Below are positions 42,768 through 53,600 of a stretch of 64,000 bases of DNA, in pieces. Location: contig CAUWAG010000020.1 of the NCBI GenBank assembly GCA_963556695.1, positions 5,146,001 to 5,210,000 of the forward strand. The letters run 5' to 3'. The notes beneath the pieces are model-generated. The model saw only the letters and a program-made list of their open reading frames with translations. It searched no databases and was not told where the DNA came from. A program made the position numbers and the translations under genes. Numbering within the stretch: position 1 is the stretch's first letter; each line of letters starts with the position of its first letter. The DNA comes from Anthostomella pinea (taxonomy: Eukaryota > Ascomycota > Sordariomycetes > Xylariales > Xylariaceae).

Positions 42768-45501
42768 CTCTTTGAAAGGTACGGTCCTTCCCAATGAGAG
42801 GGCTTTTCCTGTCTTCCCAACCTGCATCGGCTTTTGTTCCGCCTCCGATATTTCAGGTTCTTTCATGCCAGAAGGAGCCCCAGTCGTAATGGAAGGTTTG
42901 AAGCAAAATTGGCGTTTGAACTGTCCATCGACGTCTGGCATTGGGTCAACGGCTGACCCGATCGGAGGTAGACCATCCCGTCCAGTGCCCCCTTCCTCAT
43001 AGACCTGACAGAGCCGCCGGGCATTTTCTATATAGAAATGGGATTTCAAAGCTAGCATGGAAATAAGCATCAACAGTTGGCTCCATGTATGCAAGCAATG
43101 GCCTTTTGGTATTCTGATACAGCCACCCAGGGAAGACCCATCGGGACGAATGCTGCGGAATAGCACGTCGACTGCACAGTGAACCATAGAATCAGGCGAC
43201 TTCGTGTTGATACTGTATTGATGTGGCTCACAAATAACCATGAGTATAGCAAGGCCATAGCGAAGTGTTTTGTTCCAGTTGACGTTGTTGTTATCGGTAT
43301 AGTGAGCTTGAGCTTCAATGGTGCGTTGCCACATCTCGTGGAAAGACGTGGTGGCAAAATCAATGCCGTAGAACAGACTAGTATCTCGCGCGTGAAGGAG
43401 GAATCTAGTCTCTCGTGGTGATCGAGTTAAGGCCAACATGTGTCCGGACTTTTGCTCGTCGGATCCAGCAGTGAAACGCCTTAGCACCTCGTCTCGGACA
43501 CGACTAAAGGTAAACTTCTTCTCCAGTCGGCCGATATGCCGTCTTTCTACCATTATTTCGGGTTCTTTCATGATCCCTTTGGTGGCGGCAAGATCGATAC
43601 TTTCGTGGAGTCGGTCCCAAACGTGTAGTTCCTCGACATGTTTGAGAACTTTCAGTATCCAGACATGATCATCCAGCCGAAATGTATTGAATCTGCCACT
43701 GTGATGGGGCCACGCAAACTTCTCTCGCGGACCGAGCTTCACCAGTTGTCCAAGCCACGAGACGCAAACACGCATGATCACTCCCAAAGCTAGCCTCTGA
43801 TCATCTTCGGGTTGACATGTATCTGCAAAGTAGGCAGCTTTTAGGAGTTGAAGGGGTGTGTCAATGAGCGATGGTCTTCGCCAGTCCCAGATCTTTCAGA
43901 AGACTGTGTATCTTGCACCAAACTGTTTCGTGGGAGTGAGCTCTGCCATCATCAACCATTTGATATGCCCTTGGCAGACGTCTCGTACTCAGGTCCTGAG
44001 GGAGTGGACGTACGGATGATCGGAACTCATGCCACGTAGTCTGTCAGCTGCTTTGAAAAGGAAGCAAAATGCAAAACTGTAGAATCCATGTTTAGTGTCT
44101 GTCGATATTGGATCTAGGTAAGATACTCACAAGCTAGCAGATGTAGAAATTCGGTGGCTGGGCAAGTTGCCACATGTAAGTGCAATAGCAGGCGCCATTG
44201 TAGCAGATCCGACTTCCCAAGTGCCGTGAACGCTGACGGGGATAGCACACACGGAAAGAATGTGATCCAGATTCCGCAACAAGACATAGTCAAGATGCTT
44301 AGATAGGCCTCTCGGAGATCTCGTCGGATACCCCACATGAGAGACAACTTTTTCGGAATCTGTCGCGAGACTGCCGTCCGGGTCGCCACTATTGATATCT
44401 GCCATACTGAGAGGCATGGCATTGAAATTTGTTTCTCAAAGTAGCTGGTTGATTCCAACTGCCTTAACTGGTATCAAGAATCTGGTCCAGTCTATTTTCG
44501 CATTTGTCAATCGCACCATTCTGTAAGCAACGACGACTTCCATGATGGTGGACGAGTCTTGGCTTCCTCTCCCTTTGATGGCGTGATGCCATTCTGGTCC
44601 ATTATTCCACTTGACTGCAGTGCCGTTCAGGAAAATTGACACGACAACTGCGATAGATTCGAAGCCAACTCCTGTTCCACCATCGCCGGAGGGAGTCATC
44701 GTGTGCACGCATATCCAGCTATAGCTATTTGGGCCAGGCGGCATGTGGTTCTTGTCGACGCTATCCTCGTTGAAACCGTAATCAGAGTCTTCGACGTCGA
44801 GGTCTCTGATGCACATGTCTCGTCCAAATTTGATTAGCATTTTCATGTCGCCAGTGCCCAGGTTGTCCACAATATATTGCTGCATGACTATTCCGTCGTG
44901 GATCATCCATTGGACCGAGACATTCGCGTACATGCCTCTGTGTTCATATCGCGGTCATCGACCATTAACATAGGTTAAAGTCGGATGGTACGATAAGTTC
45001 AACTGGAGGCCGTATAAAAACTCACCTTCGTCACATTCTCGCGAAAACTCGTCCAGCTTAATGGCCCTACTCCTTACCAGGCAAGGCTCGGCAGTGTCCT
45101 CTTGGTCAGCACAGAACATTCCCGACCTACCAGCACCGAGATAAGTGCCGAACTGGATGAGATGCCCGAACGCATTGGTGGTTGCAGTAGTCACGTGGTC
45201 CCCAAATAAAGAAGTGCAGTAGCGGTCAGGATGTGAGAGCCACTCGCTGCATTCTCCATCCTCGGCTCTGAAGATTGTAGCATCTGGACTCCGGGCATCT
45301 CCTGCAGAATGAATGAGCACCTGAATGACATGGGAGAGACTCATTTGGAGCGGTAAATGGGAACTTACGCTGAATGAGATCCTGAAACCCCTTGTCGTCT
45401 TCAGTTGGGACCGAGTCTTCATCCCAGAAGCATAACTCAGGATCGAGTTGGTTCGACACCGTCGAACAAGTCGAACAAGCCGAACTGGAGGCGTACTCCA
45501 T

Positions 45502-46100
45502 GATTCGTTCCCGTGCATTCCAGGAGAGCTGCTTGATTGAATGTTATAATTGATATGTCACAGCGAGGTGAAACAGCTGGGTCGTCGAGAAACGAAGGCC
45601 AGAGTGAGGGGGCTATGATCGTACACGCAACTTTGCATCTTTTCATTGGCCACAACGGTGATACAGTAACACACCAGCTGGAGACTAGGTGCGACCTCGT
45701 CTAACTACACTGGAACATATATGCACAAATCAAGGGTTGCCGTTGCATGAAGCGTCCACCTACTTCTGTTGGATGGCACGTAAGCCACCGTGGCGGCGTC
45801 AGGGTATATCAGGGAGGTGGCAGTGCACTGATCAGGGGCCATTAGGGCATTTTGGGACGACCTAGCCACCAACCGAGACTTCAAAGTTCAGAACAACACA
45901 ATCATCGTGGGTCCAGGTGGTCCGTGTCTGGTCAGGTGGTGGCAGGGGTCTCTGGTCAGATTGACCAGGTTCACGGTACAGCGTGCCTGTTTCCACGCTT
46001 TCCCCTCCTTCTACGCTGACCTTGGTAGCCTGCTCACGCATAGAACTCACTCAGCTTACTTTCGAACTCTCCCCAGTCGCTATTACCATCCAGTCCCGAC
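45502..46100. promoter_or_regulatory. divergent 5' region with repeat copy B
   Basis: 600 bp between the CorA-like start (-) and the SMP-30-like start (+). About 140 bp of it is the dispersed repeat copy B, so any promoter here has been altered by the repeat. No specific site claimed. Confidence 0.5.
45763..45905 (-). repeat. dispersed repeat, copy B (inverted)
   Basis: Reverse-complement copy of the A/C family: its minus strand contains CAAAATGCCCTAATGGCC, AGTGCACTGCCACCTCCCTG, GCCACGGTGGCTTACGTGCC and CCAACAGAAG. It has a 10-bp insertion relative to A after CTCCCTGA. Core 45772-45864; ends approximate. Confidence 0.85.
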
Positions 46101-47027
46101 ATGGACAACGCACCGGCTTCACGTCTGATTTACAGCTTTCAGACAGAGTTTATTGAGAACCTCCACGTCCTCCCCAATGGAAATCTGCTTCTCAGCACCT
46201 TGAAGTCACCTACGGGCCTTCTTTACACTCTGGATCCCAAGGCATCGGATCCTCAGGCGAAGCTAGTTACTAGCTTTGATAGCAATATCACGGCTCTTAC
46301 GGGCATTGTTCCATTGCCTGACTGCGGTGACGACCTCTATGCCGTCAGCGGTGGTCGGCACACGTCCTTTGCATTTAAGAGGGGAAGCCTCGGCGTTCAC
46401 ATAGTATCCCTCAAGACGGGCACCGTGGTCGACAGCATTCCCGTGTCTGATACGGCCACTATGAATGGCATGACCGCCCTGTCACTCCATCCACACCTGC
46501 TGCTCAGCGCCGATTCGATTGGCGGGCGCATTCTATCCATCAACACGCGCACGCGCAAGACAGGCGTCCTGCTCGAAGACTACGCCCTAGGCCCAGGCGC
46601 TTACAACTCTACATCTAGGATTCCACCCATAGGCATCAACGGACTCCGTGCCCGTGGGGACTACCTGTACTTCACCAATTCGAGCCAGGGCACGTTCGTG
46701 CGTATCCGCGTCGACGAGCACGGGAACCCCGCCGGTGACTTCGAAGTCCTGGCGCGGAGCCCTGATCACCTACAGATCTACGATAACTTCACCTTTGACG
46801 GCGAGGGCAACGCCTACGTCGCCGTGCATTCGTCGTCGGTCGTCAAGATTACCCCGGATGGCGTACAGACGACCTTAGTCGGTGGCGACGGGTCCGGCTC
46901 GCTGCTGAAGGAGCCGACCTCCGTGGCCCTGGCTAACGATGGTAAGTCCATCTTCGTCTCGACTGGTGGGAACTTCAGGGCTACGCCACGAGAGGGCGGT
47001 CAGGTCATCCAGATTCAGCTACAGTGA
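46101..47027 (+). CDS. SMP-30/gluconolactonase-like beta-propeller protein
   Basis: Single exon, 308 aa. It shows the repeating blade pattern of SMP-30/NHL-like propellers: FIENLHVLPNGNLLLSTL, LLYTLDP, ALTGIVPLPDCGDDLYAVSG, NGMTALSLHPHLLLSADS, GINGLRARGDYLYFTNSS, YDNFTFDGEGNAYVAVHS and PTSVALANDGKSIFVST. NGMTAL and GINGL occupy positions where relatives hold metal-binding or active-site residues. No signal peptide is evident. Fungal members frequently sit in secondary-metabolite clusters as presumed lactonases or sugar hydrolases; reaction not known. It is intact within a region of broken genes and is flanked by an inverted pair of the dispersed repeat (B and C). Confidence 0.82.
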   Translation: MDNAPASRLIYSFQTEFIENLHVLPNGNLLLSTLKSPTGLLYTLDPKASDPQAKLVTSFDSNITALTGIVPLPDCGDDLYAVSGGRHTSFAFKRGSLGVHIVSLKTGTVVDSIPVSDTATMNGMTALSLHPHLLLSADSIGGRILSINTRTRKTGVLLEDYALGPGAYNSTSRIPPIGINGLRARGDYLYFTNSSQGTFVRIRVDEHGNPAGDFEVLARSPDHLQIYDNFTFDGEGNAYVAVHSSSVVKITPDGVQTTLVGGDGSGSLLKEPTSVALANDGKSIFVSTGGNFRATPREGGQVIQIQLQ

Positions 47028-47787
47028 CGGGAGTGAGCCTCTGGATTGGCGTGTTGTGGGCAGATTTATGACAAAATTCGAGCGATATGTCACTAGTCAT
47101 GACGGTTTTACATGCGAAACTAGGACACCTTTAACAAGTTACATTAGTGAAACGAATAGGGGGCAGCGGCTGAAGCTGGGCTCTTCGTATGACTATGGAG
47201 TCTTTGTTGACTGACACATATTCTCAGAGCTATGTGGTTCTCTCTACTGGAGCCTGTCAAACAGAGCGTGGGGGCTTTTAGATGAGTGAAAACGTATATT
47301 CTGGTGTAATCCGTGTTGTTGTTGTATCTCTCTGAAAATCCTTCTGTGGGCTAAGTGGCCCAAAAATGCCCTATTGGCCTTGTTGGTGCACTGCCACCTC
47401 CCTGAACGCCACGGTGGCTTGCGCGCCATTCAACAGAACCTTCACGAGCCCGTGTTTTCGACTGTTCCTAACATCCTTTGTATGTATGTTTGATTCATCT
47501 AATTCATCAGCCACGGCTCGCAATCTTTAAGCCCCTCGTAGCTTCCATTCCCAGTAATTCTTAGTGTCTTACATTTGGGTTCTTCCCCCTTCATTAGGCG
47601 TCGTCTCGAAGGGAAATTTAAATTTAGCTATATTAGACAGTCAGAACGTGGTTCAAGTTCTTCCACTTCTCTATTACGACCACTATTCTTGCAAGCGACG
47701 AATCCCGGCCATCAACACATCAAGACACCGCTTCGATAACAGATTACGACGAAAATCCATCTGGTCGCTTCCGTAGGTTTGCAAGCC
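47028..47787. other. intergenic with repeat copy C
   Basis: SMP-30-like gene 3' side, dispersed repeat copy C, and the leader of the small broken gene at 47788. No other feature seen. Confidence 0.55.
47314..47464 (+). repeat. dispersed repeat, copy C
   Basis: Same orientation as copy A, core 47355-47433: AAAATGCCCTATTGGCC, GTGCACTGCCACCTCCCTGA, GCCACGGTGGCTT and CCATTCAACAG. Upstream GTTGTTGTT and downstream TCGACTG words are also shared with A. Ends approximate. Confidence 0.85.
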
Positions 47788-48260
47788 ATGACGACTAGCC
47801 AATCAGACAACACTTCGTCCAAGTCGTCCCTGGACGAGTTCATGTGTGACTTCGAGAAGCGTATTTCTAAACTCCCACTTGATTGCAAAAGAGGCTTTCT
47901 CCTTGCAACCCGTGGCGACTATGAAGGTTCGACACTGACGTTTCACCTAACGACGAGTGGCTGAAAGTCTTGCTTCACTTCAGCATGCTGCTCCGAGAAG
48001 ACCTTATCAACAAGTCGGAAAGCATGCAGCTCAGACTGGACGAAGCAGTGGGACAAGAAGGCCGCCCCGCGGAGGATTAGATAAAGGAAGCCAGACGCAC
48101 ACAGGCCAGGCTCTTCAGTCCCCGGGCCAAGGAGTTCATCGAATCTTATCACAGACTGAGCCTACCCCAGCGGACAAGAAAACACGGCTATATTCGGCAT
48201 CTCCCGACAAACCGGTCATCCTGGTGATGGGTCTCGCGATGGGCTTCGTGTTCGCTAGAT
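47788..48260 (+). pseudogene. small hypothetical gene with frameshift and stop
   Basis: ATG 47788 opens SSLDEFMCDFEKRISKLP and FLLATRGDYEG, then the sensible continuation DTDVSPNDEWLKVLLHF lies one frame away, consistent with one lost base near 47930. In that frame a TAG at 48078-48080 interrupts, but IKEARRTQARLFSPRAKEF follows with the same helical, charged character. Family not recognised. It may be an uncharacterised small cytosolic protein now decayed, or the breaks may hide introns too short to be credible (31 nt). Confidence 0.4.
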
Positions 48261-48605
48261 GTGTGAACTTCAAATAGATTAGAGAGCATTCCTTATCATT
48301 GGCGAACTGGACTCCCACCGAACAACTGCAACACCATGCATATGTTATTGGTTAGCTGCAATAGGGTTGATGATCTGGCTATTTCCAGGCACACATCGGG
48401 TATCTACATCACTTGCACCACCAGTTGTGCGTTCTGGATCTTTTCCCTCCAGATATGAAGAGAACACAATCATATTCTCCGCAATACAAATATTCAGATA
48501 AGATGCTACCCACGACTGTGATTGGCAGTGACGCTTGAGAAGCGACCTAGGAGCTGTTGCCAAACGTTGCAAAGACCTAGTTGAAGATATCACATATATG
48601 TGGTG

Positions 48606-48622
48606 TTAGGTTCGAATCCTAA
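48606..48622 (+). other. isolated tRNA T-arm / Pol III B-box
   Basis: TTAGG-TTCGAAT-CCTAA forms a perfect 5-bp stem with a 7-base loop and includes the exact B-box GGTTCGAATCC. An A-box-like word (TAGTTGAAGAT) lies at 48578-48588. No acceptor stem can be paired, so this is not a tRNA gene; it may be a tRNA or SINE relic. Confidence 0.4.
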
Positions 48623-49384
48623 TAGCGCTAATGTGGCTTCACATTTTGGTGCATCCATCTCTAGGTTGTCAAGCAGTGAGTAGTCCCACGCTCTTCCGAG
48701 AAGCTCATGCAGTTGGAAGCAGGGAATGTACTTTGATAATGTCTTCGCACCCTAGGCTTTTCAACCACAAGATCCAGATGACTGGCGTAGACCTTCGAGG
48801 TATATTTGCCCTGTTTTCCCCTTTGATCTGGACTGCTGCTTCGGCTATCAAACTATCCCTCCATCTTGCCCAAATATGCTCCACATATGCGGAACGGAAA
48901 CTCTTTTGTGAGTGTAACGTGATCAACCGACAGATCGAGATAACCGAGTCCCCGGCACACGATCAGGGTATCACAACACCCTCATCAACGAGAACCACAA
49001 CCCAGCACACTACATAACAAGCATGGCAAGGCGCCCTCTCGCAAGCCCAACCTCACGAGAACCCAAACAACTCCCATGGACGCAGCCATCACCAACAATC
49101 CTGCATTCCCTAACCAACAAAATCAATGACGACAGGACCCAAGCCCCGAACTGCAGTCGTCAGCCGCACAACCATGCCGTGCAGCCACACCACGCGAAGC
49201 GAGAACGACGTTCCGAATGTTGCATAATCTATTGGAGACTATCGAAAACCGGGACCAAACTGCCCAGCGCTGTGGCGTTTTTATCCTCAACTTCCACATG
49301 TTCGTCCGATCGTCCGTCCGATTGTGGCGTGCTTGGCCATGCAGGGGCTTGTCAATGAGACGGCGCGGCGGGATGGACGGGAAC

Positions 49385-49483
49385 CTACCTAGGTAGCTTG
49401 GGGTGTCGGGAATAATGGGCTAGGCGACTGAGTAAGATATCGTGAAGGGGACGATTCTGACGCGTGTGTACCTACCTAGGTAG
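49385..49483. repeat. pair of identical 12-bp palindromes
   Basis: CTACCTAGGTAG, a perfect palindrome, lies at 49385-49396 and again at 49472-49483, both within the shared word ACCTACCTAGGTAGCT. Confidence 0.9.
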
Positions 49484-50435
49484 CTAGATCTCTATGGGAT
49501 ATTCCGACTGGCAGCTCCGTCAGTCCGCCAGTCTGGATGGCAGTGGAGGGGACTCGGAATGGGCAGCTCCTGATCGTCATCACTTGGACGGGGTTGAATG
49601 GAATTACGCGCATATAAGTTATGGGTCTTCACCGTGGGAGGAAGCTGTTGTCTTCGATAGTCCATATAGTCGAGGATTCCCAAGCGCGATGAGACGAACA
49701 GCCCGTCGAGTCCGTCGCCGGTTGCACGTGCGCTCACCTCCGTGTTCAGAGTGACGAGAGTGGCAGTGGAAATGATACCATGCGGGTTGATATCGTGAGA
49801 TTGTTCCAGTGAATGCCCAACAAGATGCACAGGGGATTCTCCTGAAGGGGGCAGCATCAATAAGTCAGATAAAATATTCACGAGAAGAGGACCATGTAAA
49901 TTGTATGATAAAATGTTCATAAATTTGAAGTCAGGAGCCATATTCGGACATGAATGATAGTAGTGCTTATATGAACCTCAGAATGGTATCTTGCGCTCAA
50001 CTCCGTCTTAGCGGAGCAGGTATATAGAAACCGCCGTCCAAGCGCGCCTCTATAGTGAACGAAAGCCAACGATGCCGAACATGGGTTGCCAATGAGCAGC
50101 TTCCCCAATGCCAGACTATTCCAAAGTCTGGACCCCTAAGAAGCCCCTCGGGTGTCGTGAAGAGAAGTAGTCTATCGCAGATGAAGGGAAAATAGAGCTC
50201 GCGGAAGTCGAGACTGCGGGAGTGAGATGTCGGTTGACGCTTGACTTGGATTTGAGTTCTTCGAATGATGCAGACCCGACTATCCCCAAGTCAGTCGATT
50301 GTGGGGATGTCGACTTGACTCAGGGGCGCCTGTGCTATAGCAGCATGGCTTCACACGGCCTATAGCCGCCGTCTAGCCAGCTGTAGTATCTTGGGTGCCG
50401 CAAGAGTTGCTAAAAGATGGGAGCGAAGCTATCCT

Positions 50436-50699
50436 TTACGCCGGTCGCGGGAGGGCAACGGGAAAGTTGCGCAGGCCACGTGTGGGTGTCTCGTACTTGA
50501 TCGTGGGTGAGGTCGTGTTGAAGTTGATGGCGCGCGCGGTCGTGTTAAAGTAGTCGGCGCGCTTGATGACGCCGGCCGTAGCAGTCGACGTCGGGGAAGG
50601 GGCTTCAGGAACAGTACCGTTGGCGATCGGGAATGGGACAGCGACACCGACTTGGAGCATGGCAGCAAGGGCCAGCAGAGCAGCGAAGAATCGAGCCAT
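50436..50699 (-). CDS. small secreted protein, unknown function
   Basis: Single exon, 87 aa. Residues 1-20 (MARFFAALLALAAMLQVGVA) form a clear signal peptide. A dibasic KR at about residue 46 resembles a Kex2 site, followed by ADYFNTT and INFNTT, two FNTT copies that are N-glycosylation sequons. No cysteines, so not a typical disulfide-rich effector. The C-terminal half after KR would be a 41-residue peptide. A promoter lies to the right, with leader sequence up to about 50.8 kb. No family recognised. It could be a secreted repeat peptide of the Kex2-processed kind, though only two weak repeats are present. Confidence 0.65.
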   Translation of the reverse strand: MARFFAALLALAAMLQVGVAVPFPIANGTVPEAPSPTSTATAGVIKRADYFNTTARAINFNTTSPTIKYETPTRGLRNFPVALPRPA

Positions 50700-53600
50700 G
50701 GCTGACGATACGGGACTATAGCGACAGTCGGGTGGCTTGAAGATCGATTGTGGTGAGAGTGAGAGAAGGCGAGCGGACTGAAACCTCAGGAATCATCATC
50801 GACCACAGGAAAAAAGGGACGCCTCCTTATATGCCTTCCCCTGCTTGCGGCAGATGGCAGACGGCAGCGATCGGCACTTGCACCGCAGTATCTTCTCTAT
50901 ACTACGTGCTCCGGGTGGTCGTTCCCGTCTTACTGTAGTCTCGACTCTATGTTTCCTTAAGCCCGATAGCTTGAGTCACCATCGCAAAGCCAAGACTGAC
51001 AAGTGTGCCTGATATTCATCCCGGCCGGAGGCGCGCCTATCTGAGAAAGCGAGAGAAAGCGAGTCAGGGGGTTAAACACACAAATCGATCGGCATTGGAC
51101 CAGGGGTCCGGTGTAGCCGCACTTCTGAGTCTTGCGTCGATGAGATATCGACGTGGGTGGACGAGCTAGGGTGTATATTAACCACCACACCCCGTCTTCC
51201 CGCGACTTGATAGGGCATGACCCCTGAGAAGCGATGATAGAGTTTGTTGACGTGATGGGGAGTCGTCCGATACCGATTCAGGGCGGCAGAACAGAGTTTA
51301 CGAGCGGACCCTGTTCCTACCTACCTACCTTAGCTAAGCGACGTGACATCTCGCAACATCCCTGGCTAGCTTACTCATGCATTGAAGGCGTATGCCGTGC
51401 GTACGTGTATGGCGGGCGTAGGAACTCGTGGGGCGTTCTTGGGGCTGACTCAAAGAGTAGCAGTACGTGATTAATGCCATTGAGCATGGTGGTGTCAATT
51501 TTCGACAGATTATCGAATGCCCGTCTGGTCATAATGAGTGTGTGCTATACCTCTATGCACAGTCGGGGAGCAGAAGAGTCTGAGCAGACATCAATGCCGA
51601 ACCCTACTGCACTGACTCGTCGTCGTCTCTTTCACATGCTGCAAATTTTCAGGTTTAGATGACAGGATGCTTGACATCCAAGATAGGGATGTCGCATTGT
51701 CGACGAGGAGGAAGCGGTCCATCGGAAGTGGGGTGATACTACCACGAGTGGTTGAGAGGTTGGCAGCTCTATGCAACGCGGCTAGATGCACCCGTTACAC
51801 CCTCCCACTCCATTTATATTAACAATAAAGCCGGCAGCGGGTTTAGATAGGTCCACCAGGGAACGGGTAGATCACGGGCTTGGCGTCGCTGTGGGCTCTG
51901 CTTGACGACGCTGTCACGACAGGATATATAGTGGAAGCCGGCGCCGTCGCTTAGGCATGCATACGTGGTGGTGGTGTCTTCAGATAACAGCCGTCCTCTC
52001 GTGAACCGGTCAGCACTTGCAAGTCGCATAGGTGCTCCTTTACCCACGGCTTAGAGATGGAGGCTGGCTGTCTTGGCGCAGTAGATACTCGATGCTGTCC
52101 TTGTAAGTTGTCGCCGTCCTTGTCGCCGACGTACGCCCAATCACACACGTCACTGCGGCTGCAGACGTGCTCCCACTTCCCATCCCCATTCGTGCAACAT
52201 CTTCCACATTGACTTTCCATTTTCGTCGAGCCGCCGTGCTTCAGGTCGGTGGGGGCGCCGCCACATCGACAAGGGGCAAGCAGCAGTGCCGATCGCAGCA
52301 CGTTTTGGGCTGCAACCTGGCGATCCTACAACCCGACAATCGAGGACGCGGACGAGAAGGCGCAAGATCCCTTCTGTGCTTCTCGGCGTCTTCCTATGCT
52401 CAGGGGTGCGTGGCAGCGTGAGAGGCCGAAAACCTTGTTGATCTGCCAGGCACGCAATCGCTGAAGAACTCGTCACAGGCTGATCTTGCCCGTTATCAGT
52501 GCCCTGCATACGAACTGCATGGGAGCTTCTGCGATGTTCCAAATAGGAAAAGTCGAAGACGTGGCTTCTCGAACTTCGAGTGATCTGAGTCTGCCGCATC
52601 CAGGCAAGCCAGGATCCCGAAAGGACTTTCTGTTTCAGTAGATGGGAGAGGCTACAGCTACAGGTGGTTGTGGATGGCGCCATATGGTGCCTGGACGGTC
52701 AGCCAGGGCAGCAACACTTTCCGACAACAGAATTCCGATAATCTCTTGCATAAAATTTCTCGGTTGAGGAGTTTAGCCGGCACGTCAAGCAGGTGCCGCA
52801 TATTGCTGTCACGGCAGGCCAACCGGGCCAGCGCGACGGTAATATATACCAGAAAGCGGCTGCGATTTCAAAAACCCCCAAGCATGAACGCAGAAGCGGG
52901 TTGCTGTAGCACTTGGTGATACCGCATGCATGAAGATGCAGCCAAGAAGCTCAACAAAACTTCACGGCAGCCAGGTAAGCTGTGATATAGCCAGTCAACG
53001 CGCGGCGACATATTGCCGGACTGTCCTCGGGGTTGTGATCTGTCGATCCTGCCGATATCACACCGGGCCCGGGGCCGAATATCCCATTGCCAGATGCTAG
53101 GCGACGATGCTAATATTCACATTATGTAGAGAAACGACTGATCTTGAGCGGGCAGTCATCAGCGTTATCAGCGGACATCAAAGGTCCACGTACGAAGCCT
53201 TCGGCAGCGCTCGCGGCCTCCGTAAACCACATAAGTAAGGATGACCGTTCCTCAGAAGATCATCAGTGACGCCAATGAGTGGGATCGTCCCCTAGGCCAG
53301 TGAGCTTCCGCGGCGAACGTATAAGGATCAGCTGGAAGAGATCGACCTCGATCAATACGAGAGGTTGAGATAGAGCTTGTAGATGAGACCACTGGCCTCG
53401 GTGGGACTATCCCATCACGGACCACAGGGTCTGTCCCGTTCGAAAGGCCTATCTCTCGGTAGGAACGTCTCCTCAAGTAATCGGAGTCGATCGTGGGCTA
53501 CCTCATTCCCAACATCGATTATTGATCCAAGATGATACCCATCGTCGAAGCCCACTGAGAACGCGTGACAGTAGCTAGATCCATTCCATATCCTGCAACA

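Larger units (their letters stand above)
40524..45501 (-). pseudogene. CorA-like Mg2+ transporter-domain protein, multiply broken
   Basis: Exons 45501-45369 and 45301-45026 splice cleanly (intron 67 nt); a third starts near 44935. Later parts include HLDYVLLRNLDHILSV, KFAWPHHSGRFNTFRLDDHV, GDIDCGVTGVFEGSKK and FDGDAFDRYWTFHFIQY, all of a fungal CorA-like family. The channel segment is FFTYVTVVFLPLDFVTNLF (about 41460-41405), followed by a second helix; another hydrophobic segment lies at 40935-40810. In-frame stops occur at TGA 44436-44438, TAA 42627-42629, TAG 42209-42211, TAG 42005-42007 and TAA 40734-40736, each with homologous-looking sequence continuing in the same frame. One frame break lies in the GGG run at 42518-42520. 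The exon structure between 44.4 and 43.8 kb and near 41.1 kb is unresolved. Confidence 0.8.
48284..50435. other. 2.1-kb gene-poor stretch
   Basis: No recognisable protein. Contains the T-arm-like B-box at 48606-48622 and two identical palindromes at 49385-49396 and 49472-49483. A 149-aa minus-strand frame at 49492-49941 resembles nothing known. Confidence 0.5.

Noticed and set aside
49492..49941. 149-aa minus-strand frame
   Set aside because: No homology recognised and no context supporting a gene.
52150..52683. 177-aa minus-strand frame, longest in the 50.7-53.9 kb gap
   Set aside because: No family resemblance, no signal peptide, no supporting introns; composition looks non-coding.
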